Assembly: GCA_030762935.1 (NCBI GenBank)
Contig: CM060883.1
Location: 51,916,001 to 51,980,000 of the forward strand
Origin: Hymenopus coronatus
Taxonomy: Eukaryota; Arthropoda; Insecta; Mantodea; Hymenopodidae
Direction: 5' to 3'
Length of the DNA stretch: 64,000 nucleotides
The notes below the pieces were generated by a model that did no database searches, was not told where the DNA came from, and saw only the letters and a list, made by a program, of their open reading frames with translations. Each line of letters starts with the position of its first letter. The stretch's first letter is position 1. Below are positions 1 through 11,730 of this stretch, piece by piece. A program made the translations under genes and the position numbers.

Positions 1-1149
1 ATACAAAATATTCAATTACAAAAAATTTGTTAACAGCATAGGATTATTGTCTAGCATTTTATGTAATCTAACTTTAAAAGCATTTATCAGTATTTATTTT
101 AAACCCATCCACAGCTTGTTATACACTTTAATCCCAGAACTACCTACATAGTTTTGCTACTTGGTTAATCTTTGATATAGTGATTTTATACGTGTATGAC
201 TCCTAATATTATAATTGTACATATCTCCCCATATTGCTGATTTTGAGACATTATTTTAACATAGAATAAAACATGGTAAATGTACAGGTTAACTATTGCA
301 TTCTAATAAATGGTTTACAATGGCCTAATTTAACTGAGTCAATTATTATTCTAAATGTTTTTTCTGTAATATTAGAATGTCCTGTGTATGGCAAGTATTT
401 CCACATAACAAAATCCCATAAGATATAATATTCTGAAAAAAAGCAAAATTTGCTAAGCTTACATAACTCAAATACAACTGTGTGCATGTGCATGCATACA
501 TGTGTGGTGTGTGTATTAAAAAAATGATTTTATGCAGTTTTCAGTAATTTCCGTTACTTTCTCCAAAATATGTACTTGTTAGATCTAGGTTTTGTGCAAA
601 TAAACTGATTTTCATGTAATTTGATTGTAGTAATTTCTAGAATATGAGCAAATGGGCATGCAATTTGTAAGATCTAAGGGATATTCTTTCGAACATGTTG
701 AATAAGTTTCAGAGTCTTAGAAAAGCCTTGTGCATATGCACAGAATGTAAGGCCTCTCATATCAGCTATACAATAAGAAACCACCAACTTAAAAAGGAAA
801 GTAAGCTATGAAGCTAACTCACCTAAATGCTAATATCCAAACCAGCAATATTGATGGTAATTCAGGGGTTTATAAAAACATGAAAGGAACAGAAAAAGTT
901 GTACATGTATGTACAATTGTATAGATACAATAATGAAAAAGTCCTAAATTAATCCTAAAACTAAATAGTCTACTGTACTTTCCTGCTCTAAGCCTAATCT
1001 TAAGTATATTTAAAATGCTGCACTACAAGTTACACACTCCTACTCCTTAAAATTATATTTTGAAAGGGGTTTTGCTTTGTGATTATTCTAAACTTGGTGA
1101 CGCTAGTATTTGTATAGGTGTTTGTCCACCTGGTCACCCCGAATAACCC
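1..1149. other. no gene recognised (5' edge)
   Basis: AT-rich, many short stops on both strands, no motif I can name. If the NTF2 gene begins upstream of the window this is intronic. Confidence 0.4.
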
Positions 1150-1530
1150 CTAGACAACTGGTGCTGTAGACTTCACCAGTGGAATTCTGTAATGTTGTTT
1201 GTATTAATCACTAGATCCATAAAGTTATTAGAATGGATTACTGATACAGGTACAGCAAACCATAACAACCTCTCCAGCAATCGATGTGTATGGTGCTGTC
1301 AAACTCAGTGTGTTGAGATATCAGATGGTAAATTGTTGTGGCATCTCATCTCTTTGATTATTTGGGCAAATTTCCATTTGCACCTCATTTGTGGTAACAT
1401 CAATCATGCCAAGAATCCAATTTCCTTCCACAATTCTGTATTGATTGAATTTTCTTTGGTGGATCTTAACATTCATCATTCTGAATCACATGACCCAGGA
1501 CCTCATATTCTCCCCCTGCTCAACAAATAT
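1150..1530 (-). pseudogene. Merlin-type (ISXO2/IS1595-like) transposase relic 1
   Basis: Read on the minus strand, the region around 1455-1380 gives EGNWILGMIDVTTNEVQ after a basic Y/R stretch, the core of the ISXO2-like DDE domain (V-E-G-x-W-I-x-G-x-I). It is followed, after frame changes, by an I-H-I-D-C-W-R-G segment carrying the second catalytic Asp, and then by a degraded F-x-D-x-V segment matching the third block. Merlin transposases move by cut and paste. Several frameshifts and stops separate the blocks, so this is dead. The plus-strand open frame over 1192-1584 is an antisense shadow. Ends of the element were not found. Confidence 0.7.
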
Positions 1531-2024
1531 CATGCAAAAGTTGTGGTAATAACTGAACCAATCAGCTACTGTCCTATGACATAGTTGCTGATCTCCAAAA
1601 ACACTTCCACTGTGAGCTCATGGGATGACTTATGTGCAAAACAATGGGTCAAATGCATAAAATCCAAGCTTTGTCTTGAAAATTAGTCTTTAAGTTAAAG
1701 CAAAAGCTTTAAGATTACTCTACAAGATTAAGCTTTGGCTTGTTCAACTCATGCATAAAAAAAATCTTAATCTAACAAGCTTTTGCTAGATGTTTTCCCA
1801 GCAAATGCTTGAAATATGTTGCGCTTGCAGCTGTCGTCTGTCAAGTGCTGCCACTCATATGTCTGTACAGAAGTGTTTTGCGAATACGGTACCTGGCCTT
1901 AAAATTATATGCATAATGGCAAGTATGGCAGACAAAGTGAATATTCGGAATACGTTTGTAGCAATTCTTAAGCATTTCCAATACTGTTGAATAATCTCAG
2001 ATCCGGAGCATCAAAGAAGAAAAA

Positions 2025-3412
2025 ATGAACACTGCAAACCCCTGCATCAAGCTGAAAAAAATTTTAGACAGAAAATTAACTCCACAGCAAGTGCAGAAAA
2101 AGATTCCGAATATGAAGACTGAACTAAAAAGAAAAACTGACCGTAAAGCCATGGGGAATCAAAAGATAAAGATAAAAAGGTGGGAAGAAGAATTTCTTCA
2201 GCTGTTTGGTGGAGAAAGCAACCCAACCATTAGTAGGATTCCAGGTAAGAATACAAATTGATCTCAGGAGCCAAATTTAAAATGTTGTATCCTTTGGTTT
2301 GTAGTATCAAATGCAATTTCAAACATATTCTGTAATTTGATATATGTTGCATATAACTGTTATAAAAATATAAATATATTGGAAAATTACAGTGAATATT
2401 AAAGTACATAGTAAAATGATACTACTTTGGGAAAAAAAGGACTGCTTCATAATAAATTCTCTCAGGTTCTTAAAGATGCTTTTCAAAGGGGTTTACACAT
2501 GACTTTCCTGTAAACAACACTAAAGATGATTTTAGTTGACTTTATTTCTGCATAAAGATTGCATCTGGATGTTGCCAAGTTTACTACTTATGTAGATAAG
2601 TTTTATTGAAAAACTTGTTTTTTTTGCGACTCCTGTGGTTCAATAGTTACGAAATGTAACTGTCCATAGCTCTTGTTTGCTGGTGCTAGTTGTACCAGCT
2701 TGTAATGAATTTTTGTTAAGAAATTTAACATTTTCATGGGATTTGAAGTTATTTATGAGCAAAAATAGTTGCAGCATTTATACGTAAGATGTTAACTATT
2801 GAAAGCACAATGGTAATTGACATCATCCCTGTGCTACTGAAGAAATTTCACACTGGATCTCCTCTGAAAAAGCAGAGGTCTAGTGGCGCTACTAATCACA
2901 TGGGGGTCAACTTAAACTGTAAATATGTCCTTGTACGCACTGTCAGCAGGGAGAGCATTGTTAGCAATAATCAGGCCACAGATGGACGACAATGCATTTC
3001 TAGGAAAGTAATGTGATACACTTACAGTGTCATCAACTCCAAACAACTATGTCACTAACTAAATAAACTGAGTTGTCTTTTTGACTCCTTTGCAGCTAGT
3101 TTATTTAGTTTTTTTTTTTTTTTTGTTTACTGTTTAGGTGGATGTGCTGTGGGTGGATAACGTTTGCAAGAACAGCTACAAATGATGCAATGGAGCAGGT
3201 TGAAGTTGAATCTACAAATAATGAGATTGTTTCCCTAAATCCCAATAAGAATGCTAATGAAACAGGTACACAATCGAATAAATGTAAATTACCTGAGACC
3301 CCAGAAACAAAAAACCTGACTTCGCATGAACTGCATAGGTCGGTCCTCCTAGAACAACTAAAACTGATACACATGCAGCAGGAGGAGATATTAAACAGAG
3401 CTTGCTTCCAGT
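2025..3412 (+). pseudogene. Harbinger Myb/SANT-like DNA-binding protein (two exons, degraded)
   Basis: The first open segment (2025-2244) starts at ATG and holds a Myb/SANT-like helix region: QVQKKIPNMKTELKR followed by KRWEEEFLQLFGG and P-T-I-S-R-I-P-G. It ends at a good donor (CAG/gtaaga). A second open segment at about 3142-3412 is acidic and polar, and ends with a predicted helix (LLEQLKLIHMQQEEIL), typical of the C-terminal coil in these proteins. An acceptor (actgtttag, ending 3137) precedes it, but the simple join is out of frame, so either the acceptor differs or the gene is broken. Such proteins help their transposase enter the nucleus and bind element ends. Confidence 0.55.
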
Positions 3413-3639
3413 AATAGAAGTGCGGGGATCAAATTTTATTCTGAACCTGTAACAACCGATGAAATTTTAAGCATGTTAAACATGCCCCATACACAGATGA
3501 TATTTACATTTCATTCAGAGCTGCATAACCATTTGCATTTGTATGTATAAAGTTTAAGATTGCCATCAAACTTGAAATGTATAGTTCATATTCATAACAA
3601 TATGTAATTTAATCATTGCATCATGTTCATACAACTATG

Positions 3640-5201
3640 AAATGTTGTTTCTTCTTTGCATTCCACATCTTCTCCAATCTTCATTTTCATTCCTATCTTC
3701 CCCTTCTCCAGATTCCTCTTCATTTTCATTGTCATCATCAACTTCTTCCTCTACAGCATCGTCTCTCAGCTGTTTTGCAAAATTATGCAACACAAAGCAG
3801 CATATATCAATATGCAGTATTTTCTCCATAGGAATTCTAATGGTGTTCATCGATACAGGAAATCATCTCTTTAATTGCCCAAAACATCTCTGTATTGTAA
3901 CTCCACTTCTGGCATGTTGACGATTATAGTATTCTTCCATGGCATTCACAGGGTGTCTGTATGGAATTAGTAACCAAGGAGCAATCCCATACCCAGAGTC
4001 ACCCAGCAGTATCGCCGTTCCATCATGTTCTCACAATCTTTCAAAAATATTTGAATTTCTGAAAATGTGGCTGTCATGCACACTGCCAGACCACATTGCA
4101 TCCACACTTGTAAACACTTTATCAGAACTGCATGTCACTTGAACATTACTAGAACAAAACGTTTTTCTATCAATGTACTCGTCGCGGTGTATTCATGGCT
4201 TCAGAATTGGCACATGTGAGCAATGTATTGCTCCTATTACACTTGGAAAATTACCTGCTCCTGTCTGTGCATCTGTGGGGAGGTACAGTCAGTCCGTCCG
4301 TCATGTGTTGCTAGAGTGAGGTCACCTGGCACACATTCGATCATCTTTGAATATCCGGCCTCTCTTGCTGAGGTCCTGGCTAATGATCCAAGTGCAGTGG
4401 ACTGGGTTTTTAAATTTTTAGCACAAATTACTTTTACCTTTCAGTTTTAGTTTGTGGTAGCTGTATACTGTAATAATGTAGTGATTTAAACTTTTAATCA
4501 GCTCATTTTAATCTCTAAGTTTTTATTGTTACTAGTGTCTTTTGCTGACACGTTTGTGTTATGTTTTAGCTCTTTTAATGCCATAGTTTTATTGCCAGCT
4601 CTGCTTTCAGAGCTGGATCGTTGTTTTACCTTGGTGTTAGTTTTTCTACTAGTTTTTCTCTCTTGTTTTAGTTTTGTTGTTAATGCCATGATTTTATCGC
4701 CAGCTCTGTGTTAGAACTTGACAGTTATTTTACCTTGGTTTCCATTTTTTTATACTGATTTTATCGCTTTTTTTTAGCTGTTTTAACTGCAATTCTTTTT
4801 ACCGTGCTGTTAAAACTGTTTTTTTTAACATCACTGTTTTATGTTACGGTCGCTGATAACCGAGCAGTTGATGCCCTTAAAACCCAACCATCATCTTGGA
4901 AAATTAAATCTATTTTACCAGTCTTGTTTTGCTGCATTAACTTCTTGCAGCCGAGATGGAAATTTTATCCACTGATCATCCTTTGCTTCGATGTCAGTGC
5001 ACCTCCTTGTGTTTCTGTGTTCTCTCCCAAGAAATGGTGTGAAATTAACTCCTCATTTGTCCTCATTGAATCTATAAAATGATTTATATACACACTCTTT
5101 GCACTGTCGCTTTGCTTGATACACTTTTCTTCGACGGATATTCTTAAGAGTTCTCTATTATGAATCAAGTCACCTACTGAGGTAACTTGAATAATGTACA
5201 A
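3640..5201 (-). pseudogene. HARBI1-type Harbinger transposase, interrupted
   Basis: Reading from 5201 downward, the N-terminal part gives a frame with TQGGALTSKQRMISG, as in the region before the Harbinger catalytic domain. The frame resumes below about 4222 with H-V-P-I-L-K-P and DEYIDRKTF, then VQVTCSSDKVFTSVDAMWSG with the catalytic Asp in SVDA. It continues with VHDSHIFRNS, LLGDSGYGIAPWLLIPY, a degraded F-G-Q-L-K-R block and CCFVLHNFAK, and ends in an acidic tail near 3640. These are the Harbinger DDE blocks in order. In-frame stops (in F-E-R-L-stop and K-R-stop) and the LINE insertion make it non-functional. Confidence 0.72.
4222..4890 (+). mobile_element. 5'-truncated LINE 3' end inserted in the Harbinger transposase
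   Basis: Begins inside the end of a non-LTR retrotransposon ORF: a Cys-containing P-V-C-A-S-V-G-R-Y stretch, then S-V-R-H-V-L-L-E, and LAEVLANDPSAVDWVFKFL near the C-terminus, reminiscent of I/Jockey-like elements. A 3' UTR with reiterated ttttagctcttttaatgcc-like words follows (4555-4700). Disabling stops lie in the coding part. It lies exactly where the Harbinger transposase reading is broken, so it landed in that gene. Target duplication and poly-A tail were not resolved. Clade assignment is tentative. Confidence 0.55.
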
Positions 5202-5435
5202 GAAGTGAAGCTTTCGCTTGTTTTATGCATTGGATGTGCACTTAAAGTGAAGTCATTGCTGGAAAATTCAAGCTAAAGCTAGGCAGCTAGTTAGCTCCAA
5301 GGCAAATGCTAGACTTAAGTCAAGTCAAAGCTGTTTTATGCATTAGAAACCAAGATTACACTTGAAAATTAGCAAGGTAAAGCTTATGCTTGACTTTATG
5401 CATGCCAGCAAATGGGTAATTAGAACCATATGATT

Positions 5436-5690
5436 CATATACTCTAGGTCACAGGTTCAAACCCAGCAGAGGACAGTGAATTTTTTCAGGCGTAAAAATC
5501 CTTAGCATGGCTTCCTTCGGAAGGGAAGTGAAGCTGTGGGTCCCACATCATAGATTTACGTGATGTAAAAGAACCTCAAACCTCTGAGCAAACTTAAGCG
5601 ATCTTTCACGCCCAGTACAGAATGGGACGCTAAGAACCACAGCCGTTAAAGAGCGTCCATAAATAAAATGCCATTTCATTTCAGAACCGT
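5436..5690 (+). repeat. tRNA-derived SINE-like repeat (family S1)
   Basis: Contains a B-box-like caggttcaaacccagc near the left end and a body with ccttagcatggcttccttc, also found in the 47.2 kb copy. It ends near ataaataaaatgccatttca. The left tRNA-like arm seems truncated. Confidence 0.6.
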
Positions 5691-6934
5691 ATGATGAGGC
5701 ATTATTTTGCATTTAGCAAACCATATGCCCATTGCAATGGATTGCATAAATTGTTGATGCTCACTTTTTTAAGAGAATTGGGATGATGGATGGCTTTGCA
5801 TTTGCAACACAGCATTCTTATACCTAGAAGACACTTGTCGAACAGAAATTGCATATATGCCTCATTGTTGTTGCACATGAAGTATGTTTTCTACCAGAAA
5901 ACAGGCTAGAAAAATCATTTTTGAGTCAAAATTCAAAGCAGATGTTCAAAACAAAAACATATGTTGCACAGATACCCAGGTTGTGGTTTGGAGTTAACAA
6001 ACCATCTTTGAAAAGATGAGTAATTGTTGTGCATATGCTTTGCACCGAGATAGAATTTGGAAAATCCCTGAAGCTGGTTGACATGTGTGCTAGATGAGCT
6101 CTTTAGTGTATGTGTGGGCGAATGGCTATAAGCTGATTTTCATAATTTCTCCTGGTTATTTAAAATATATAAATGTCCTTTCTCAAAAATATATTTCATT
6201 TATGACACTGGGTGGATGTAAAACTTCAGAAGCCAGTTTGCATTTTCCTCACCCAGATTTTTTGTTACGCTGTACATTTTCCATGGCATTTTCTACATTA
6301 AAGAACCCTATGCTGTTCTGTTATTGCATTTCTCAATCAAATAAACAAATTAAAGACAGAAGAGGAATACATGCTAATTGGAAGAACGGTCCTCCAGTAA
6401 CCAGTGTCACCAGTGGGCTCAAATATAAACTGTGTGGAGTGAAATCTCTCAGAAATTTATTCAGAACCTTTCTGATTCAGTGCCATGGCTTATAGCAGCT
6501 CTTATTGCTGTGCTTGGAGGCCACACCAAATGCTGAACATGAGGGCTCAACTTCATGATTAGATTTGAAAAGTTTATGTGTTACTTGTCATGTATCTAAT
6601 CTGTGGTATTAAATTCATTGCATTCATGAGTTTCCTTCTTGATGTTGCAATTTTTACAAATGGCCAGTGTGTGTGCACGTGCCATGTGTATGCATCGTAT
6701 AAACAAATTTAAATCGCTCATTGCTATGAAATTATTGTGCCACGTGCTGGCTATGAAAGGATTTACTCATGAGCACATTTTGTGCACCTGAAGTAATTGC
6801 AGAAGGTGCAACCTTAAGAAATATGTGCCTGGTTGTTATTGGGCTTGTCTCTCATGGATGTTTTATACTGCCAAAGTCTAGCTTAGTCATGGTCTTAAAT
6901 GTATTCAAACTGATTTGGCTTCTTAATTTTGCAG
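5691..6934. other. intronic, no gene recognised
   Basis: A 133-codon plus frame at 6094-6495 has no recognisable motif and does not resemble the missing first NTF2 exon. The rest is AT-rich and unremarkable up to the acceptor at 6934. Confidence 0.4.
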
Positions 6935-7006
6935 ACGGAGACGTCATTTATGACTTTCGAGGGACTTCAAATTCAAGGGGCAGTAAAAATAATGGAAAAA
7001 CTCACT
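6935..7006 (+). CDS. Ntf-2: NTF2 internal coding exon (T-E-T-S-F-M-T-F-E-G segment)
   Basis: Encodes 24 residues in phase 0, beginning TETSFMTFEG and ending KIMEKLT. It is preceded by a pyrimidine-rich acceptor ending ttttgcag and followed by the donor gtaagt. The peptide matches the middle of nuclear transport factor 2, the small dimeric carrier that brings RanGDP back into the nucleus. It holds the Phe-Glu pair aligning with Trp41-Glu42 of vertebrate NTF2, part of the Ran and FG-nucleoporin binding surface. The wording F-E-G-L-Q-I-Q-G is typical of arthropod NTF2. A short upstream ATG reading frame runs into this exon by chance; the splice signals and homology define the real boundaries. 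The preceding exon with the N-terminal helix was not found in 1-6934. Confidence 0.93.
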
Positions 7007-7500
7007 GTAAGTATTTATTAGCTTATTAGAAAAATAAAATTGAATTTTCAAGCATTTAAATGAGACAAAAAGGAGACTAATATAAAACAAGTACATTTTT
7101 ATAGAGTTAAGTCTAATATCTTAGTATATTTAAAGCGCAACGTTAGCATTCACTTGAGAATTCTACTAGAGAAATTTGCTTTTTTTCTCTAGCTTCTGTT
7201 AGCTAATGCTTGTGATGTAGTTTCCCAGCTCTTATCATTCTAGTCTTTATAATTGGTAATACTATTTTGAAAAACATTAATAGGAAATAGTGCTCTACAA
7301 AATACATTAAACAATATCTGCACTATTACATTTTGGAATTAAATGTAGCAGTTCATCTCGTTCAGTGGTGAACAAGTAGGCTTGCTTATGAAGTATTTTT
7401 GTCATCAGCTTTGCCAATAGTCATCTAAGCTCTGATGCATTTTCGTCCCAGTCTGATGTAATATCTGGAACTATCTGGAAGATCCAAAAACATTTAATAA

Positions 7501-8340
7501 TTTTTACTTTGTCTGCATATACTATGTACATAGTGCATAGAGAAGGTATTGTAATGCACCCAAAAATTTAATACCGAGATTTCATACATGTTTTTAGACC
7601 CCTGAATCCAAAAAAGCATTTTTAGAAAAATGTCTGTGTGTATGCGTATCTGTGGGCAGCATAGCTCAAAAATGAAAACACCGTTAAAAAATCAAACTTG
7701 GTATTTAGGTTCGGTATCTTCCAAGGATGTGACATAAAGATTTTCAAGAAAATCCTCGCACCCCCTTTTAACCTTTACATGGAACTTTTTTTTAAAATTT
7801 TGATTTTCTAAAAAATGGCTCTAATGATTTTGATTAAAATATCAAATACTAAGATATTGACATAACAAATAGCCTCTGAAGACTACTTTATTCTGGATGA
7901 ATTTTACGGGATTTTGCATAACTGCTAAGCTGTAAGAGATGGACAAAAACGTATCACACAAAAAATGTAGAGCACGTTAAAATATGCAATTTATGTTATA
8001 TACATTTTTTTTTTTTTTTTTTTTCCCCATGAAGGTGATCGTTTTTTTTTTTTTAGATATTCCTTGTTTTGGTTTCAGCTGTAAAAAATATACACTTTTC
8101 TCATATAGGAATCTGTCAAATCCTGTCCATACAAACAAAGGAACTTCAGTCACATAGCAACCAGCTTTTGACTATCACTTGAACCTATGGTACTCCCTTA
8201 TTTAAGCAAGTAATCAGACTATTTCTGCTAATTTTCTGTAGATTAGGATGAAATAAATAGAAGCATAAGCTTTTTAACAATAATTTGTTGCAGAGATGTA
8301 GAGAAAGTCATGTGATTGGAACACATCATAATTTTTTTTT
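7501..8340 (+). repeat. interspersed repeat R1, copy a (near full length)
   Basis: Unnamed family of about 0.9-1.1 kb recognised by internal comparison; orientation is set by this copy. It begins with a palindromic end (actatgtacatagt) flanked by tttttactttgtct and gagaaggtatt, then accgagatttca, a gt-rich word, a conserved mid-part (cctctgaagactactttatt ... ttttgcataactgct), a T-run, and a tail (cacatagcaaccagctttt ... agagaaagtcatgtgattgg). No coding potential, no transposase, no clear terminal inverted repeats. Probably a non-autonomous element. Confidence 0.75.
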
Positions 8341-8974
8341 TTATGTCATCTCTTCATTGTTTCTCTGCTCTAGATCTCTTGCTAACACACACATTAAATT
8401 TACCATTCCACGTTAGAAAATATTCTATTCTGTATTCACAATTTCCACCTGGAGATAAGACAGTTTTGTTGGAACACAGATGCATTATAGCATATAGCAG
8501 ATAAAGGAAGTCTACTTTTGAAGTATGGTCATCACACTAAGGCACTGAATACCAAAATGATATTCCAGAGTTTCTGGATTATATTTAGCTGTGAGAACAT
8601 AATGAAATCCTGGTTCTCCTTTCCAATATGTGACGCAGAATGTTTTCTAAGTTCAATGTGAGCTGAATATCTTTGAAAATTTTTTTCATCACTTTTTAGT
8701 ATGATTTCTTTGGAGGACAGTTTCTTTGCATAACCTAAGGTTTATGATGATTTACTTTCTGCTCCTTTGGCTATATTGAAGAATGCTGTACAGCCAAATC
8801 ATCCATGTTGCAATATTTAATACAATGCTGCCAACAGACTTTTCTTCAATAAATTACACTAAAATGTGACTAAGTGCACTTCATCCCTAAATCACAATTA
8901 TACTAATTCACTTGTTAACTAAACCTAGCCTAATTGTTACAGCACAATTATTATTACTAATATTATTAGTATTG

Positions 8975-9082
8975 TTATACACATTACCTCATTTGTTGGA
9001 ACCTTTATCATTCCAAGGATCCAGTTACCTTCTATGATATACTCCTGATATAATTTGTACAGCAACAACAATAACTGATATA
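8975..9082 (-). pseudogene. Merlin transposase relic 2, part downstream of the PLE insertion
   Basis: Minus-strand translation gives YIIEGNWILGMIKVPTNEV, nearly the same block as in Merlin relic 1. The preceding part lies on the other side of the PLE at 11848-11945, so the PLE interrupted it. Confidence 0.6.
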
Positions 9083-9197
9083 TCAATATAAAAATAATAG
9101 TTGCAACCAATCTTCACTTATCTTTTGGAATCCTTGCCTGGACTAGTTTTGCAACGATTTCATTGCATTATCAACATATCCTTTTGGTCTCTTTTTT
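9081..9197 (-). repeat. PLE terminal direct repeat (left)
   Basis: 117 bp, matches 11731-11847 with two differences, and overlaps the end of the endonuclease frame. Carries the hammerhead-like stretch 9141-9174 with the core GAAAC changed to AAAAC. Confidence 0.9.
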
Positions 9198-9624
9198 GAT
9201 GTTGTTTATTTACACTGTTATGGTTACTGCTACTAGGTGGATTGTGTACTAATGCATTGCTAACTACTGGAATCAAAACAAATTTGGTAAGAGTGTCAAT
9301 TGGAGGTATATCAAAATTCATTGCATGATTTCTACACTTTAATATAAATATTTTCTCCCAAACCATTAAATCTATGGGCCCATTTAAGTGTTTTAATAAT
9401 TTAACATCTGGATTTATTTCATGATTAAATTTCCAAAAATGTTCTGCTACAGCTGATTTATCAATTTGTTTGTATTTAATATTTCTAAAGTGTTCTTTTA
9501 CTCTGGTTTCCAAATGACGTTTAGTCTTACCAATATAAACAAGGTCACAATTTAAACAGTTTAATTGATAAATGCCAGATTTTTTATTTTTTGAAATTTC
9601 ATCCTTTTTAGAAAAGCCTAACAA
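9160..9624 (-). pseudogene. PLE GIY-YIG endonuclease domain (frameshifted from RT)
   Basis: Nicks target DNA to prime reverse transcription. KSGIYQLNCLNCDLVYIGKT shows the GIY and YIG halves with a C-x2-C pair between them. R-x3-R-V-K-E-H, with the catalytic Arg and following His, and AVAEHFWKFNHEI follow. It is separated from RT by a one-base shift in a run of A on the minus strand near 9630, so in the ancestor it was one RT-EN protein. The C-terminus runs into the terminal repeat. Confidence 0.88.
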
Positions 9625-11674
9625 ATTTTTTTATACTATATTTATTTTGAGGAACCAATATTATGCCATGCTCTTTGAAAATATTTGTGAATTTTTTATT
9701 TGCCCAAGGGTGATAAGTAAATTTTTTAAAAATGTAATTATCTTTTATTTTCTTAAGCGTAGAAATATCTTTAATAGCTTTTTGATATTTAAACTTCTCA
9801 ATTTTTTTATTTATAAAATCAGTATTAAAACCATTAATTAAAGCAGTGTTAATAATGTGTTTATATTCTTTATACAATTCATCTTTATTAAGGGGTAAAT
9901 TAATTAACCTATAAATTAAACTATTAAAAACAGCAAATTTATGTGAAAAAGGGTTAAAGCCATTATTTTTTATATAATTATCAGTGTGGGTTTGCTTTCT
10001 GTATATTCCAAAATTCAATTTATTGTCTTTTTTTATTATTTTTAAATCCAGGAAAGGGAGATAACCATCACTTTCAGTTTCTAATGTGAATTTTATAGCC
10101 TTATCTTGTAAATTTAAAAGTTTTAAAGCATCATTTACATGTTTATCAGGAACAATAGCAAATATATCATCTACATATCTATACCAAGTTTTAAAAATTA
10201 GAGGGAATGCTTTAGTGACCTGTATTTCAAAATAGCTCATGAAAAGATCAGCAAGAAAAGGTGAAAGTGGACTACCCATTGCTAAACCAGAAGTTTTTTG
10301 ATAGAATTTGTCATTAAAGCTGAAAAAATTTTGATCCAAACAAAGATTAGTAAGGATAACAAAATCATTTATTAAATTTTCATTCAGTTCTATAGAACTT
10401 AACCATTTTTTTAAAAATGTCAAAAGTTTTTCTCTAGGAATGCTTGGAAACAAAGCAGTTACATCAAAAGAAACAAGTTTATCATTAGTAGACAATGTAA
10501 TATTGCTGATCCTTTCAACTAGCTCAAAAGAATTTTTAATACTTAAACTCTAAAATTTTTCAAAATTAGTGAATTTTTTATTTAACCATTTAGCTAGGCT
10601 GTAAGTAGGTGAATTTATGCAATTTACAATAGGTCTCATTTTATTTCCAGGTTTATGAATTTTGGGAAGAGCATATATTCTGGGTAAAATTGGATTACTG
10701 ATTTTTATAATTTGCTTTTCTTTATTTGTAATACTTTTAATTTCATTAAGAGTCTTATTATAAATTGAAATGCAGGGTTTTAAAGGGTTAATATCAATGC
10801 TTTTGTAATCTTCACCTTGAAGTAAGAGTTCCATTCTGTTAATGTAATCAATTTTATTTAAAATTACAATGCTGTTACCTTTATCAGCTTTAGTATAGAT
10901 TACATCTTTTTCTTTTAATGATTTAATAATTTGTTTATTGTGATTTACTTTAGGGTGATTTTTATTCAAATTCTGTAATATTTTACTACATTTTTTTTTA
11001 ACCAATAATTTATTATTTTCATTTAAATCCTGACTAGCAATTTCTATATCTGCTACATAATCATCTATATTTTTTGAAAAATCTACACAGGTTTTTAAAC
11101 CTTTATTCAAAAAATTAATTTCTTTCTCATTGAAATTACAATTTGAAAGGTTAATTACATTATCTTTAGGGTTATTCCCTTTAATTGGTTTCAATTTATT
11201 TTGTTTTAAGCATAATTTATTTAACTTATTTTTCAGTTTATTTGTTTTATTTTTCATGCTAAAGTTCAAATTTTCAAACAATTTATATTCCAAATTTAGC
11301 CAAATTGAATTACCTAAAACATTTATAAGTTTAAGATGCAAATTATATAATTTCAGTTCAATGTTATTTAAGTTTTTAAAATGCAAACTTCTTTCAACTT
11401 CAATTACTTTCTTCTCTGCTGCTTTTTGATGAATACTATTATTGTCAAATTTAACAGTTTTTCTAACAAAAATAGGAGTTACTTTACGTTTTAAACACAG
11501 GTTTAAGAAACGTATATCTGCAAGAATATGTCTTCTTTTTTCTTGTAATTTCAAATATAGCTTAATTTCATGTTTAGTATTATTAAAATTCAGATTAAAC
11601 CTATAATTATTATATTCCATCACATCCATCATAAGCAATAACCTAAAATGTACTGAAACAAAGGAATGCTTCAA
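9608..11674 (-). pseudogene. PLE reverse transcriptase (one in-frame stop)
   Basis: Copies element RNA at target DNA. The long Lys/Asn-rich N-terminal region is followed by the fingers block (ADKGNSIVILNK), then LPKIHKPGNKMRPIV, typical of PLEs. After the in-frame TAG at 10550-10552 the same frame continues with motif A (VSFDVTALFPSIP, catalytic Asp), motif B (GLAMGSPLSPF) and motif C (YRYVDDIF, two catalytic Asp). Frames 10550-11674 and 9608-10495 are in phase, so one point mutation separates them. The chosen ATG at 11674 is simply the first in the frame, just inside the upstream terminal repeat. The frame ends at 9608 and passes to the endonuclease by a frameshift in an A/T run. Confidence 0.88.
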
Positions 11675-11730
11675 AACAAATAAACTTTTAAATGTAAAAA
11701 GAAGCTAGAAACAGTGAAGAATAACACAAA

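Larger units (their letters stand above)
1640..5410. mobile_element. Harbinger (PIF) DNA transposon, split by a LINE
   Basis: Extent is inferred from contents. It holds a Myb/SANT-like gene on the plus strand (2025-3412) and a HARBI1-type transposase on the minus strand (about 5201 down to 3640), the two-gene plan of Harbinger elements, here convergent. Similar blocks with repeated atgcataaa and aagctt words flank it at about 1640-1790 and 5205-5410 in both orientations, as expected of long imperfect terminal or subterminal repeats. I could not define exact termini or the 3 bp target duplication. The transposase is interrupted at about 4222-4890 by the 3' end of a LINE. Confidence 0.6.

Noticed and set aside
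1192..1584. 130-codon plus-strand open frame
   Set aside because: Antisense to the Merlin transposase blocks, which carry the recognisable motifs.
3616..3920. Overlapping plus-strand Ser/Phe-rich frames
   Set aside because: Shadows of the acidic C-terminal tail of the Harbinger transposase on the minus strand.
1..6934. Search for the first NTF2 coding exon (helix with Q-Y-Y-x-x-F-D-D)
   Set aside because: No stretch on the plus strand resembled it before a plausible donor; it is probably outside the window.
6769..7029. 86-codon plus-strand frame running through the NTF2 exon
   Set aside because: It uses a different frame from NTF2 and reads across the splice sites; the exon 6935-7006 in its own frame is the real feature.
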